Source of the DNA: Zhihengliuella flava
GTDB taxonomy: Bacteria > Actinomycetota > Actinomycetes > Actinomycetales > Micrococcaceae
Length of the DNA stretch: 64,000 nucleotides
Assembly: GCF_015751895.1 (NCBI RefSeq)
Contig: NZ_JADOTZ010000001.1
Coordinates: 1,178,001 to 1,242,000 of the forward strand
Reading direction: 5' to 3'
Made by a program: the position numbers and the translations under genes. The notes beneath the pieces were generated by a model. That model was not told where the DNA came from and ran no database searches. It saw nothing but the letters and a program-made list of their open reading frames with translations. Below, piece by piece: positions 34,287-42,123 of the stretch. How positions within the stretch are numbered: position 1 is the first letter of the stretch; each line of letters begins with the position of its first letter.

Positions 34287-34634
34287 ATGCGCCGATTGAC
34301 TGCCCTGGCCCTCACCGCTGCCGCCGCCCTCAGCCTGACCGCGTGCGCGCAGGTGCAGCAGGCCGCCGAAGACGCCGCGAATTCCGCCGCCTCCACGCTC
34401 ACCGACGCCGCCAAGCGGGAGGCCCTCACCCGCGCCTGCGCTCCCATCACGGACGGAACGCTGAACGCGGACGACGTCGCCGTCCTGACGTCCCTGTTGG
34501 AGCCCGCCGAGGCCGCGGGGGTCCCGGCGGACCTGCTGTCCCCGCTGCGCGAGCTGGCCGACGCCGGCGATGCGGCCCCGCAGGCCGCGATTGACCGTGC
34601 CGCCGAGGCCTGCGAGACCGCGCTGGCCGAGTAG
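34287..34634 (+). CDS. Small putative lipoprotein
   Basis: A 115-residue protein with a lipoprotein signal and lipobox LTAC at about residues 17-20. The mature part is alanine-rich and mostly helical, with two further cysteines (RACAPI and EACETA) that could form a disulfide. It is divergent from tex. I do not recognise the family. Codon use and third-position GC match the neighbours, so it is probably a real gene. Confidence 0.75.
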   Translation: MRRLTALALTAAAALSLTACAQVQQAAEDAANSAASTLTDAAKREALTRACAPITDGTLNADDVAVLTSLLEPAEAAGVPADLLSPLRELADAGDAAPQAAIDRAAEACETALAE

Positions 34635-34682
34635 CGGACCAGCAGCCGGTGCGCCGCACCCCAGCCGGAGAAGACGAGACCC

Positions 34683-35687
34683 ATGACTGAGCCCAAACGC
34701 GCCACGATTTACGACGTCGCCCGCACCGCCGGCGTGTCCAAGTCCTTGGTGTCGTTGGTCCTGCGCAACTCGCCCAACGTCTCGCCGGCGCGCCGGCAAG
34801 CGGTGCTGGAGGCCATCGAGCAGCTGAACTACCGGCCCAGCCACGCCGCGGCCTCCCTGGCCGGCGGATCCAGCCGGACGGTCGGCGTCGTCATCGACGA
34901 TTACACCAACCTGTGGTTCGTTGAACTCCTGCGCGGGCTGCAGGATGGCCTCAGCGCGGCGGGCCTACGCATCGCGGTCTCTGACCGCACGCTCAATGCG
35001 CACATCGCCTCCGATCCCTTGGACGGCTTCCTCAGCACCCGGGTCGAGGCCCTCGTGCTGGCCACCGAACCCACCGAGTCCATGCGTATCCCGGCGAACA
35101 TGCCCGTGGTGGTCGCGGGCAATCGCGCGATGAAGATCCCGGGGGCCGACGTCGTCGCCAGCGACGACCGGGCGGGCGCCCGGCAGGCCACGGAACACCT
35201 GCTGAGCCTGGGGCACCGGCGCATTGGCCACCTCACCGGTGGCGGCGGCGCATCGCAGCAGCGGCGCGAGGGCTACGAGCAGGCCATGCGCGCGGCGGGG
35301 CTCGAGGCGCTGGTCATCGCGCCGGGCTCGGCGACCACTGAGGAGACCGGCTACCGCGGCACGCAGGAGCTACTGACGCGGTTTCCGAACACCACGGCGA
35401 TCCTGGCGGGCAATGACTCCATGGCCATGGGCGCGCTCGCCGCGGCCCGCGAGCGCGATCTGCAGGTGCCGGGCGAGCTCTCCGTGGTGGGCTACGACGC
35501 CTCCCCACTCGCGGCCACGCACCTGCTGCAACTGACCACCGTGGACAGCCTGAACAGCGAGATCGGCGCCGAGGTGGCCGCCGCCCTGCTCAGCCGATTG
35601 GCCGATCCGGCCCGCGAACCGGTCTCCGTCCGGCTCGCCCCGCGTCTCATTCAACGGCGCACGACGGCGGCGCCGGGCCGGCGCTAG
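34683..35687 (+). CDS. LacI-family transcriptional regulator
   Basis: A 334-residue LacI-type regulator. The N-terminal helix-turn-helix IYDVARTAGVSKSLVSLVL is followed by a hinge (YRPSHAAASLAGG) and a sugar-sensing domain starting VGVVIDDYTNLWFVELL. It converges on the hydroxypyruvate-isomerase-like gene with the stop codons overlapping in opposite strands. It is the nearest candidate to bind the TGGAGCGCTCCA-type sites at 39075-39090 and 39166-39177, which control the flanking inositol-like genes (inference). The recognition helix differs from the regulator at 6633, in line with the different operators. Confidence 0.92.
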   Translation: MTEPKRATIYDVARTAGVSKSLVSLVLRNSPNVSPARRQAVLEAIEQLNYRPSHAAASLAGGSSRTVGVVIDDYTNLWFVELLRGLQDGLSAAGLRIAVSDRTLNAHIASDPLDGFLSTRVEALVLATEPTESMRIPANMPVVVAGNRAMKIPGADVVASDDRAGARQATEHLLSLGHRRIGHLTGGGGASQQRREGYEQAMRAAGLEALVIAPGSATTEETGYRGTQELLTRFPNTTAILAGNDSMAMGALAAARERDLQVPGELSVVGYDASPLAATHLLQLTTVDSLNSEIGAEVAAALLSRLADPAREPVSVRLAPRLIQRRTTAAPGRR

Positions 35688-36457
35688 GCGAAGGCCTCCC
35701 GGAACGCCTCCAAGGCCTGCTCGGGGTCCCCGCTGGCGAAGCCTTCCAGCCCGATCACCCCGGTGTAGCCGTGGCGGGCCAGGGCCGCGGCGATGGCCGG
35801 GTACCTGATTTCGCCCGTGCCGGGCTCGCAGCGCCCGGGGACGTCCGCGATTTGAAACTCGCCGACCCACGGCAGCGCCCGATCCACGAGGCTCAGCAGA
35901 TTCCCCTCGCCAATTTGGGCGTGATAGAGGTCCAGGTTGAGCCGCACGCCGGGGTGGTCGACGGCGCTGATCAGCTCCAGCGTGTCCGCGGCCCGGGCGA
36001 AGGGGGTGCCCGGGTGATCCACGGCGCGGTTGAGGTTCTCCAGCATGAACGTGCGCCCGGCGTCGAGGGCCAGGTCGCCGAGGCGGCGCAGGGTGTCCGC
36101 GGCCCGGATCCAGTCGCCGCCGCTGACGCGCTCGCCCGGCGTGACCGGTAGCCCGTCGGGCCCGAGGCCGGTGCCGTGCAGGTTCAGGCGCGGCACGTCC
36201 AGCACCTCGGCCGCCGCGAGCGAGTCCCGCGCCGTCGCGATCAGCTCCGCCTGCCCGCGTTCGGTGATCAGATCCCCGCGCAGGTATCCCGTCATCGAGG
36301 AGAACGTGGCGCCCGTGGCGGCGAGCGCCGGGAGGTCCTTGCCGCTCCAGTCCCAGATCTCCACCTCGAAGCCGCGCTCGTCGAGCGCGCGGACCCGGTC
36401 CACGATGGGCCGATCCAGGAAGAGCATTTCCGCGCAGGCGGCGAGCCGGTAGCTCAT
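35684..36457 (-). CDS. Hydroxypyruvate isomerase-like TIM-barrel protein
   Basis: A 257-residue xylose-isomerase-fold protein of the Hyi/OtnI group. The block FQIADVPGRCEPGTGEI is characteristic. Likely metal ligands are the Glu in FMLENLNRA, Asp/His in LNLDLYHAQIG and the final Glu in VIGLEGFASGD. ATG 36457 overlaps the IolG-like stop by 4 bases, so it is the third gene of an MFS porter - dehydrogenase - isomerase operon. The Hyi family interconverts hydroxypyruvate and tartronate semialdehyde, or 2-oxo-tetronates. In this cluster a keto-inositol or keto-sugar substrate is also possible. Confidence 0.85.
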   Translation of the reverse strand: MSYRLAACAEMLFLDRPIVDRVRALDERGFEVEIWDWSGKDLPALAATGATFSSMTGYLRGDLITERGQAELIATARDSLAAAEVLDVPRLNLHGTGLGPDGLPVTPGERVSGGDWIRAADTLRRLGDLALDAGRTFMLENLNRAVDHPGTPFARAADTLELISAVDHPGVRLNLDLYHAQIGEGNLLSLVDRALPWVGEFQIADVPGRCEPGTGEIRYPAIAAALARHGYTGVIGLEGFASGDPEQALEAFREAFA

Positions 36458-37488
36458 GAGACCCCCGAGCCGACGCCAGCGCGCAGGTCCACAGGCACCG
36501 CGATTCCTTCCCTGGCCGATCGCTGAGCGGCGTCGGCCAAGAGGAGGGCCGCCCGGCCGTCGGTATAGCTCGGGCTGGCCGACTCCTCACCGCGTACCCG
36601 ACAGATGAAGGCAGCGATCTCCGCCGCATACGCCTCGGCGTAGCGCTCCAGGAAGAACTCCTGATACGGCGGGCGGGCCTCCACCACGGAGGCGGTGGAG
36701 AGGGAGACCAGGCTGGTCGGCGCGTTGGCGACCTGCAACATCCCGCGGGCGCCGAAGGCCTCCAAGCGCTGGTCGTATCCCACGGCGCTGTGCCGGGAGT
36801 TGGTAATGGACACGAGGGCGCCGGAGCTGGCGCGCAACGTGATCACGGCGGTGTCGAAGTCCCCGTGCTGGCGCGCCCCGGCGTCGAACATCTGCGAGCC
36901 CGTGGCGCTGACCTCCACGATGTCCGGCAGGAAGAACCGGGCCATATCCAGATCGTGAATGCTCATGTCGCGGAAGATCCCACCGGAGACCCCCACGTAC
37001 TCCGCCGGCGGCGCCGAGGGGTCCCGGCTGACGATGCTCAACTGCTCCAGCTCGCCGATTTCGCCGGCGGCCACGCGGGCCTGCACGGACGCGAATGCCG
37101 GATCGAAGCGCCGGTTGAAGCCGAGCGCCACCGGGACGCCGGCCGCCTGCACCTGGGGCCACAGGGCGTCCACGCGGGCCAGATCCAGATCAATCGGCTT
37201 CTCGCACAAAACGGGGACCGACGCCTCGACCGCCGCCTCGATGAGGTCCACGTGGGTGGGCGTAGGCGAGGCGATGACGACGGCGTCGACGTCGCCGCTG
37301 CGGATCAACTCGACGGGGTCCGCGGTGGCCCGGCCACCGTAGCGCTGCGCCGTCGCCCGCGCGGCGTCCACCATGACGTCGGCGACGCCGGTGAGCTCGG
37401 CATCGGGGTTGGCGGCGATCGTGGCGGCGTGGACTTGGCCGATGCGGCCGGTGCCGATGAGTCCAAAGCGCACAGGTGAGGTGTTCAT
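36454..37488 (-). CDS. Inositol 2-dehydrogenase-like Gfo/Idh/MocA oxidoreductase
   Basis: A 344-residue oxidoreductase close in character to IolG. ATG 37488 follows AGGAG; the open frame upstream is run-on from the opposite strand of the porter gene. Rossmann motif FGLIGTGRIGQVHA; catalytic Lys in VLCEKPIDLDLA; Asp/His pair in FRDMSIHDLDMARFF, as in inositol dehydrogenases; and the typical SRHSAVGYDQRLEAFGARG segment. It should oxidise myo-, scyllo- or another inositol, or a related pyranose, with NAD. None of iolB, iolC or iolD is nearby, so the later steps must be different or elsewhere. Confidence 0.87.
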   Translation of the reverse strand: MNTSPVRFGLIGTGRIGQVHAATIAANPDAELTGVADVMVDAARATAQRYGGRATADPVELIRSGDVDAVVIASPTPTHVDLIEAAVEASVPVLCEKPIDLDLARVDALWPQVQAAGVPVALGFNRRFDPAFASVQARVAAGEIGELEQLSIVSRDPSAPPAEYVGVSGGIFRDMSIHDLDMARFFLPDIVEVSATGSQMFDAGARQHGDFDTAVITLRASSGALVSITNSRHSAVGYDQRLEAFGARGMLQVANAPTSLVSLSTASVVEARPPYQEFFLERYAEAYAAEIAAFICRVRGEESASPSYTDGRAALLLADAAQRSAREGIAVPVDLRAGVGSGVS

Positions 37489-37517
37489 GAGGGTGCTCCT
37501 AGCGGTGGGGGGAGAGT

Positions 37518-39023
37518 TTAGTGGACGGACTTGACGTCTTCGGGCGCCACCACATAGATGGCTCCGGTGGTGACGTCCTCTTCGAGGGCCTCCAGCGAGC
37601 GCCCGCGGGTTTCGGGGACCTGCGTGTAGACGAAGAGCAGGGCCACCGCGCCGATCGCGGCGAAGATGAAGAAGGAGCCGGTGATGCCGACCCCGCTGAC
37701 GAGCGATGGGAAGTACAGGGCCAGCAGGCCATTGGTGGCCCACCCGAAGAACACGGAAATACCGATGCCCAGACCGCGCATGTGCAGCGGGAAGATCTCC
37801 GCGAGCCACACCCACACGGCGATGTTGAGGAACGTCTGCATGGAGAAGACGAAGGCGACGACGAGGATCAGGATGACCACCGGGCGCAGCGGGTGCCCGG
37901 CCGGGAGGACCATGGAGGCGACGCCGACGAGGCAGTGGCACAGCGTGGTCAACGAGAGGCCGATCAGGAAGGTCTTGCGCCGGTCGAGGCGGTCCATGTT
38001 GCGCAGGGCGATGAGTCCGCCGATCACGGCGACGACGCCGAAGGCAATGTTCGCCAGCACCGCCTGCTGGGCGCTCATCCCGGACTCCTCGAGCACGCGG
38101 GTGCCGTAGTACATGATCGAGTTGATGCCGGTCAGTTGCTGCGTCATGCTCACGCCGATGCCGACGAGCACGATCCGCAGGAGCCACTTGTTGCTCACGA
38201 TGGCGCGCCAGCCGGCGACGTCCTGCGTGGCTTCTTCCGCGGTCAGCCGCTCGACCTCGCGCAGTTCGGCATCGGCTCGCTCCGGGTTGCGGACGGTGCG
38301 CAGGACGGCCGCCGCCTCCTCATAGCGCCCCTTCTCCACCAGCCAGCGCGGCGACTCGGGCATGCGCAGCATGCCGATGAACAGGGCAACGGCCGGCAGC
38401 GCGCAGACGGCGAACATCAGCCGCCAGACGCCATCCATCTGCCCGCCGAGGAGCGAGGCCAGGATCGCGTTGACCACGAACGCCGCCAACTGTCCGCTGA
38501 CGATGGCCAGCTCGTTGCGGCCCGTGATCGAACCGCGGATTTCGTAGGGCGCCAACTCGGCCAGGTAGACGGGAACCACGGTTGAGGCTCCTCCGACGGC
38601 GAGCCCCAGCAGGACGCGCCCGGCGACCAGGATCGAGAACCCGGCGGTCGTGTGCGTGCCGGGTTCCGGGCCGCCGGGCGAGGCGACGACGAACACGGTG
38701 CCGACGAAGAACAGCACGGCGAGGAGCAGGATCGTCCGTCGTCGTCCGATCGCGTCGGACAGCCGTCCGCAGACCAGCGCGCCGACGGCCGCGGCAAAGA
38801 CGAGCGAGCTGATGACCACGCCCAATTGCAGCAGGTTGAGGCCCAGCTGCTGCGCCATGGGGCCCTCGGCGCCATTGGCGACGCCGGTGTCATACCCGAA
38901 GAGCAGGCCGCCCAAGCAGGCGATCGTGGAGATCAGCCCGAGCCGGCGGCGGTGCGGGCCTCCGGTCAGCGGCGGTAGGTCGGGTGTGGTGGCGGAGTTC
39001 CCCGCCTCTTTGCGGCTCGGCAT
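37518..39023 (-). CDS. MFS sugar porter (inositol/sugar:proton symporter type)
   Basis: A 501-residue, 12-helix sugar-porter family protein like IolT/XylE. ATG 39023 follows AAGGAG. Family signatures are GGLLFGYDTGVANGA in helix 1, GRLSDAIGRRR (motif A), PESPRWLVEKGR in the central loop, VGIGVSMTQQLTGINSIMYY (QQxxGxN) and PETRGRSLEALE at the C-terminus. It is first in the operon with the IolG-like and Hyi-like genes. Its promoter (39074-39102) is covered by an operator. It should import inositol or a hexose by proton symport. Confidence 0.93.
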   Translation of the reverse strand: MPSRKEAGNSATTPDLPPLTGGPHRRRLGLISTIACLGGLLFGYDTGVANGAEGPMAQQLGLNLLQLGVVISSLVFAAAVGALVCGRLSDAIGRRRTILLLAVLFFVGTVFVVASPGGPEPGTHTTAGFSILVAGRVLLGLAVGGASTVVPVYLAELAPYEIRGSITGRNELAIVSGQLAAFVVNAILASLLGGQMDGVWRLMFAVCALPAVALFIGMLRMPESPRWLVEKGRYEEAAAVLRTVRNPERADAELREVERLTAEEATQDVAGWRAIVSNKWLLRIVLVGIGVSMTQQLTGINSIMYYGTRVLEESGMSAQQAVLANIAFGVVAVIGGLIALRNMDRLDRRKTFLIGLSLTTLCHCLVGVASMVLPAGHPLRPVVILILVVAFVFSMQTFLNIAVWVWLAEIFPLHMRGLGIGISVFFGWATNGLLALYFPSLVSGVGITGSFFIFAAIGAVALLFVYTQVPETRGRSLEALEEDVTTGAIYVVAPEDVKSVH

Positions 39024-39073
39024 GTCCAGCTCCTTGGATGCTCGATGGTTTCACCGTGATGTGTCCTGCTTCA

Positions 39074-39102
39074 CATTGTGGAGCGCTACAATTGTCTTGT
39101 CA
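39074..39102 (-). promoter_or_regulatory. Promoter and operator of the MFS-porter operon
   Basis: On the minus strand: -35 TTGACA (39102-39097), 17-bp spacer, -10 CACAAT (39079-39074). The near-palindrome TTGTGGAGCGCTACAA (39075-39090) covers the -10 and part of the spacer. Confidence 0.65.
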
Positions 39103-39132
39103 ATCTGTCATGCGAACTTCCTGACGAAGCGC

Positions 39133-39177
39133 TTGACCGACCCGCGGCCGCCGCTTACTCTCGTTTGGAGCGCTCCA
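39133..39177 (+). promoter_or_regulatory. Promoter and operator of the 39255 operon
   Basis: -35 TTGACC (39133-39138), 17-bp spacer, -10 TACTCT (39156-39161). The perfect 12-bp palindrome TGGAGCGCTCCA (39166-39177) lies at the expected start site. A CRP-like AGTGA-N6-TCACG follows at 39179-39194. Confidence 0.65.
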
Positions 39178-39254
39178 TAGTGATCCGCCTCACGAGGTCA
39201 CCACAGCGCCTGACCATCGTCACGATCCACGCGACTACAGCCCGAGGAGGGCTC

Positions 39255-40427
39255 ATGAACAACACCATCGGGATCGCCGTCATCGGCGCCGGCATGGCCG
39301 GACTGTCCCACATTGCCGGCTACCGCACGGCGCCGACCCTCTATGCCCCTGACCTACCGCCCCTGCGCTACGTGGCCGTGGCGGACGTCAATCGCGAGCT
39401 GGCCGCGCACGTGGCCGCGCGCTACGGGTACGAAAAGGCGCTCGGTTCATGGCAGGAGGTCGCCGCCGATCCGGACATCGACGTCGTGTCCGTGGTCATC
39501 GCCAACCGATTCCACCGCGAGGCCGTCGAAGGCCTCCTCGCCGCGGGAAAGCATGTCCTGTGCGAAAAGCCGCTGGCCGACACCCTCGAGGACGCCGAGG
39601 CCATGGCGGCCGCGGCGCGTCAGGCCGACTCGATCGCCCGGATCGGCCTGACGTTCCGCCGCACCCCCAGCATCGCCGCCATCCGCGACCTGATCGAGGA
39701 CGGCACGCTCGGGAACGTCCTGCATTTCTCCGGGCGCTACTGGACGGACTACGGGCATAGCCCGCAGGCTCCCATGAGCTGGCGCTATCAGGGCGGCCCC
39801 GGCAGCGGCGCCCTCGCCGACGTCGGCAGCCACCTGTCCTACGTCGCCGAGTTCCTCGCCGGGGAGATCGTCTCCGTCAGCGGGGGCCGCTTGGCCACCG
39901 CCATCACCCAGCGCCACCTGCCCGCCGGAGCCGTGACGGGACACGATCACGGCCAGCTCCTCGAGGACACCGCACCCGTCGAGAACGATGATTACGCGAC
40001 GTGTAGCGTCGAGTTCCCCGGCGCCACCGGCAGCCTCGAGGTCTCCCGGGTCGCGGCAGGGCACCCCAACACGTTGACCTTCGAGGTCTTCTGCGAACGC
40101 GGTGCCGCGCGCTTCAATCAGCTCACTCCCACGCAGATCGAGGTGCTCATCGCCGACGGACCGGGGGCCACCAACGGCTACCGCACCATCAACCTGGGGC
40201 CTCAGCACGCGTACGTGGCGGGCGGCCTCCCGATGGACGCCCCCGGCGTCGGGTTCGGCCAGAACGACGCGTTCAGCTACCAGGCCCGCGCCTTCCTTGA
40301 CGAGGTGGCGGGGCTGGAAACGGCCCTGCCACCGAACGCCACCTTCGACGACGGCGTCCACAACATGCGCATCCTCGACGCCGTGGTCCAGTCGGCACAC
40401 AGCAACGGAAAGAAGATCTCCCTATGA
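39255..40427 (+). CDS. Gfo/Idh/MocA family oxidoreductase
   Basis: A 390-residue oxidoreductase. ATG 39255 follows GAGGAGG; the open frame upstream spans the promoter and operator. Rossmann motif IAVIGAGMAGLSHIAGYR; catalytic Lys in VLCEKPLADTLEDAE; active-site Gly-Ser-His in LADVGSHLSYVAEFLAG. A central DYATCSVEFPGATGSLE strand set is typical of glycoside- or sugar-oxidising members. It overlaps the TIM-barrel gene by 4 bases. The oxidoreductase/TIM-barrel pair resembles systems that oxidise a sugar ring to a 3-ketone and then eliminate or isomerise it (inference). Confidence 0.88.
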   Translation: MNNTIGIAVIGAGMAGLSHIAGYRTAPTLYAPDLPPLRYVAVADVNRELAAHVAARYGYEKALGSWQEVAADPDIDVVSVVIANRFHREAVEGLLAAGKHVLCEKPLADTLEDAEAMAAAARQADSIARIGLTFRRTPSIAAIRDLIEDGTLGNVLHFSGRYWTDYGHSPQAPMSWRYQGGPGSGALADVGSHLSYVAEFLAGEIVSVSGGRLATAITQRHLPAGAVTGHDHGQLLEDTAPVENDDYATCSVEFPGATGSLEVSRVAAGHPNTLTFEVFCERGAARFNQLTPTQIEVLIADGPGATNGYRTINLGPQHAYVAGGLPMDAPGVGFGQNDAFSYQARAFLDEVAGLETALPPNATFDDGVHNMRILDAVVQSAHSNGKKISL

Positions 40428-41419
40428 AGTACGGCGTCTACAACGCGATCCTGCACGACCGCTCGCTGCCCGAGGCTCTGCAGGTCATCAGCGACCTCGG
40501 CCTCACCGGGCTCGAGCTTAATACCGGCGGTTTCCTGCCGCCGACCCACGTGCCCAATATCGACGAGATCCTCACCAGCGACGCGGCCCGGGACGATTTC
40601 CTCGGCCACTTCGAGGGCACGAACGTCAGCCTCGCGGGGCTGAACTGCAACGGCAACCCCCTGCACCCCAACCCGCGGACCGGCCCCGTGCACGCCGAGG
40701 ATGTGCGCCGGTCCGTGCGGCTGGCGGGCCGCCTCGGCCAGAGCCGGGTGGTCACGATGTCCGGGCTGCCCGCGGGAGAGCCGGGCGGCACCCGGCCCAA
40801 CTGGGCGGTCAACGCGTGGAGCTCGGCCACCCTGGACCAGCTGGATCACCAGTGGGGCGTCGCCGCGGACTTTTGGGCGGAGATTGACGCCCTCGCCGGC
40901 GAGCACGGGGTCAAGGTGGCCTTGGAGCTGCACCCGCAAAACCTCGTCTTCAACCCGGCCAGCTTCCGCGAGCTGATCGAGCGAGCGGGCACCACCAACA
41001 TCGGCGTGGAGCTGGATGCCTCGCACCTGTTCTGGCAGCAGATGGACCCGGTGGCCGTGGTGCAGGACCTGGGCCGCTGGGTGTTCCACGCGGCGGCCAA
41101 GGACGTGCGCATCAATCCGCACGCCGCGGTGCAAGGCGTCTTGGACAACAGCTTTCGCCGCCTGAGTGCGGACGAGCCGCGCACCCAGATCGGTGACCAC
41201 GAGTGGGTCAACGAGTGGCCACAGCGCTCCGCGTGGGACTTCGTGGCCCTTGGCAAGGGGCACGACGTCGACTTCTGGGCCCGTTTCCTACAGGCCCTGC
41301 AGGAGGTGGACCCGGAGATGATGGTCAACATCGAACACGAGGACACCGAGCTCGGCCGCATTGAGGGGCTCGAGGTGGCCGCGAAGGTTCTGCACCAGGC
41401 CGCCGCGTCGCTCACCTAG
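40424..41419 (+). CDS. Sugar phosphate isomerase/epimerase family TIM-barrel protein
   Basis: A 331-residue xylose-isomerase-like barrel with ATG 40424 in an ATGA overlap. Likely metal ligands are Glu in VALELHPQNLVFNP, Asp/His in VELDASHLFWQQMDP, His in FHAAAKDVRINP, and Glu in VNIEHEDTELG. The HAAAKDVRINP and WQQMDP blocks place it in a branch often paired with Gfo/Idh oxidoreductases. It could act as a keto-sugar isomerase or as a keto-glycoside lyase. Substrate unknown. Convergent with the TetR gene 24 bp downstream. Confidence 0.88.
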   Translation: MKYGVYNAILHDRSLPEALQVISDLGLTGLELNTGGFLPPTHVPNIDEILTSDAARDDFLGHFEGTNVSLAGLNCNGNPLHPNPRTGPVHAEDVRRSVRLAGRLGQSRVVTMSGLPAGEPGGTRPNWAVNAWSSATLDQLDHQWGVAADFWAEIDALAGEHGVKVALELHPQNLVFNPASFRELIERAGTTNIGVELDASHLFWQQMDPVAVVQDLGRWVFHAAAKDVRINPHAAVQGVLDNSFRRLSADEPRTQIGDHEWVNEWPQRSAWDFVALGKGHDVDFWARFLQALQEVDPEMMVNIEHEDTELGRIEGLEVAAKVLHQAAASLT

Positions 41420-41443
41420 AGCGGGGCTGCCTCCGGGCCACGG

Positions 41444-42019
41444 TCAGCGCTGGCGCGCGGCCGCGGCCCGGAGGACCTCCACCTGCTCCAGCACGTGTTC
41501 CACGCGGGAGCGGAAGTGACTGGCGGTGGACGCGGCGTCGCCCGCTCCGGGCAGGGCCGCGTGGTAGTACAGGCCGTCGCCGATCAGCATGATGGCCTCG
41601 GCCACCGCCTCGTCCCCCACCTCGTCGCGGATCAGCGCCAGCCACTCGTTATGAATCGCGGCGAGGGCATCCGTGGCCCCGGGATGCTGCGCCGTCGCCA
41701 GCCGCAGCACCGCGTTGAAGTAGGTGTCCACGTCCGACGTGGCCTCGAGCGAGCCGCGCACAAAGTAGCGTGCCGGCCCCTCGGGAGCCGCGGCCATGAG
41801 CTCCCGGTCCGCCGCCGCCGTCTCATGCAGCCCCTCGATCACGGCGTCCGCCAGCGCGTCTTTGCTCTTGAAGTGATACAGCAGCCCGCCCTTGGAGACT
41901 CCGGCGCGCTCCGCCACCGCGTCGAGGGTTGCGGCGCGCTCGCCCTCCCCGGCGACGATCTCACAGTATGCGGCAAGCAATTTCTCACGGGCGGCTGGGG
42001 GTCGGGGCATACGTGCCAC
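41444..42019 (-). CDS. TetR-family transcriptional regulator
   Basis: A 191-residue regulator. GTG 42019 lies 8 nt after AGGGAAG; ATG 42010 is an alternative three codons later. The N-terminal helix-turn-helix is AATLDAVAERAGVSKGGLLYHFKSKDALADAV. The ligand-binding C-terminal domain is alpha-helical. It is divergent from an efflux MFS gene and their shared 104 bp holds an ACCGTC-CA-GACGGT operator (42047-42060). It is most likely a local repressor of that pump and of itself. Confidence 0.92.
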   Translation of the reverse strand: MARMPRPPAAREKLLAAYCEIVAGEGERAATLDAVAERAGVSKGGLLYHFKSKDALADAVIEGLHETAAADRELMAAAPEGPARYFVRGSLEATSDVDTYFNAVLRLATAQHPGATDALAAIHNEWLALIRDEVGDEAVAEAIMLIGDGLYYHAALPGAGDAASTASHFRSRVEHVLEQVEVLRAAAARQR

Positions 42020-42046
42020 TCTAGCGACTTCCCTCGCTTGCGTTAA

Positions 42047-42060
42047 ACCGTCCAGACGGT
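42047..42060. promoter_or_regulatory. TetR operator between regulator and efflux pump
   Basis: ACCGTCCAGACGGT, a palindrome with perfect 6-bp arms, lies between the divergent starts 42019 and 42124. The ACCG...CGGT form is common for QacR-type regulators of drug pumps. Confidence 0.7.
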
Positions 42061-42123
42061 ACAGTTAAGGTCGAGCCGCCCCGCGGCTTCCTCCGTGACC
42101 CCACTGCATCGCCAGGAGCCCGC

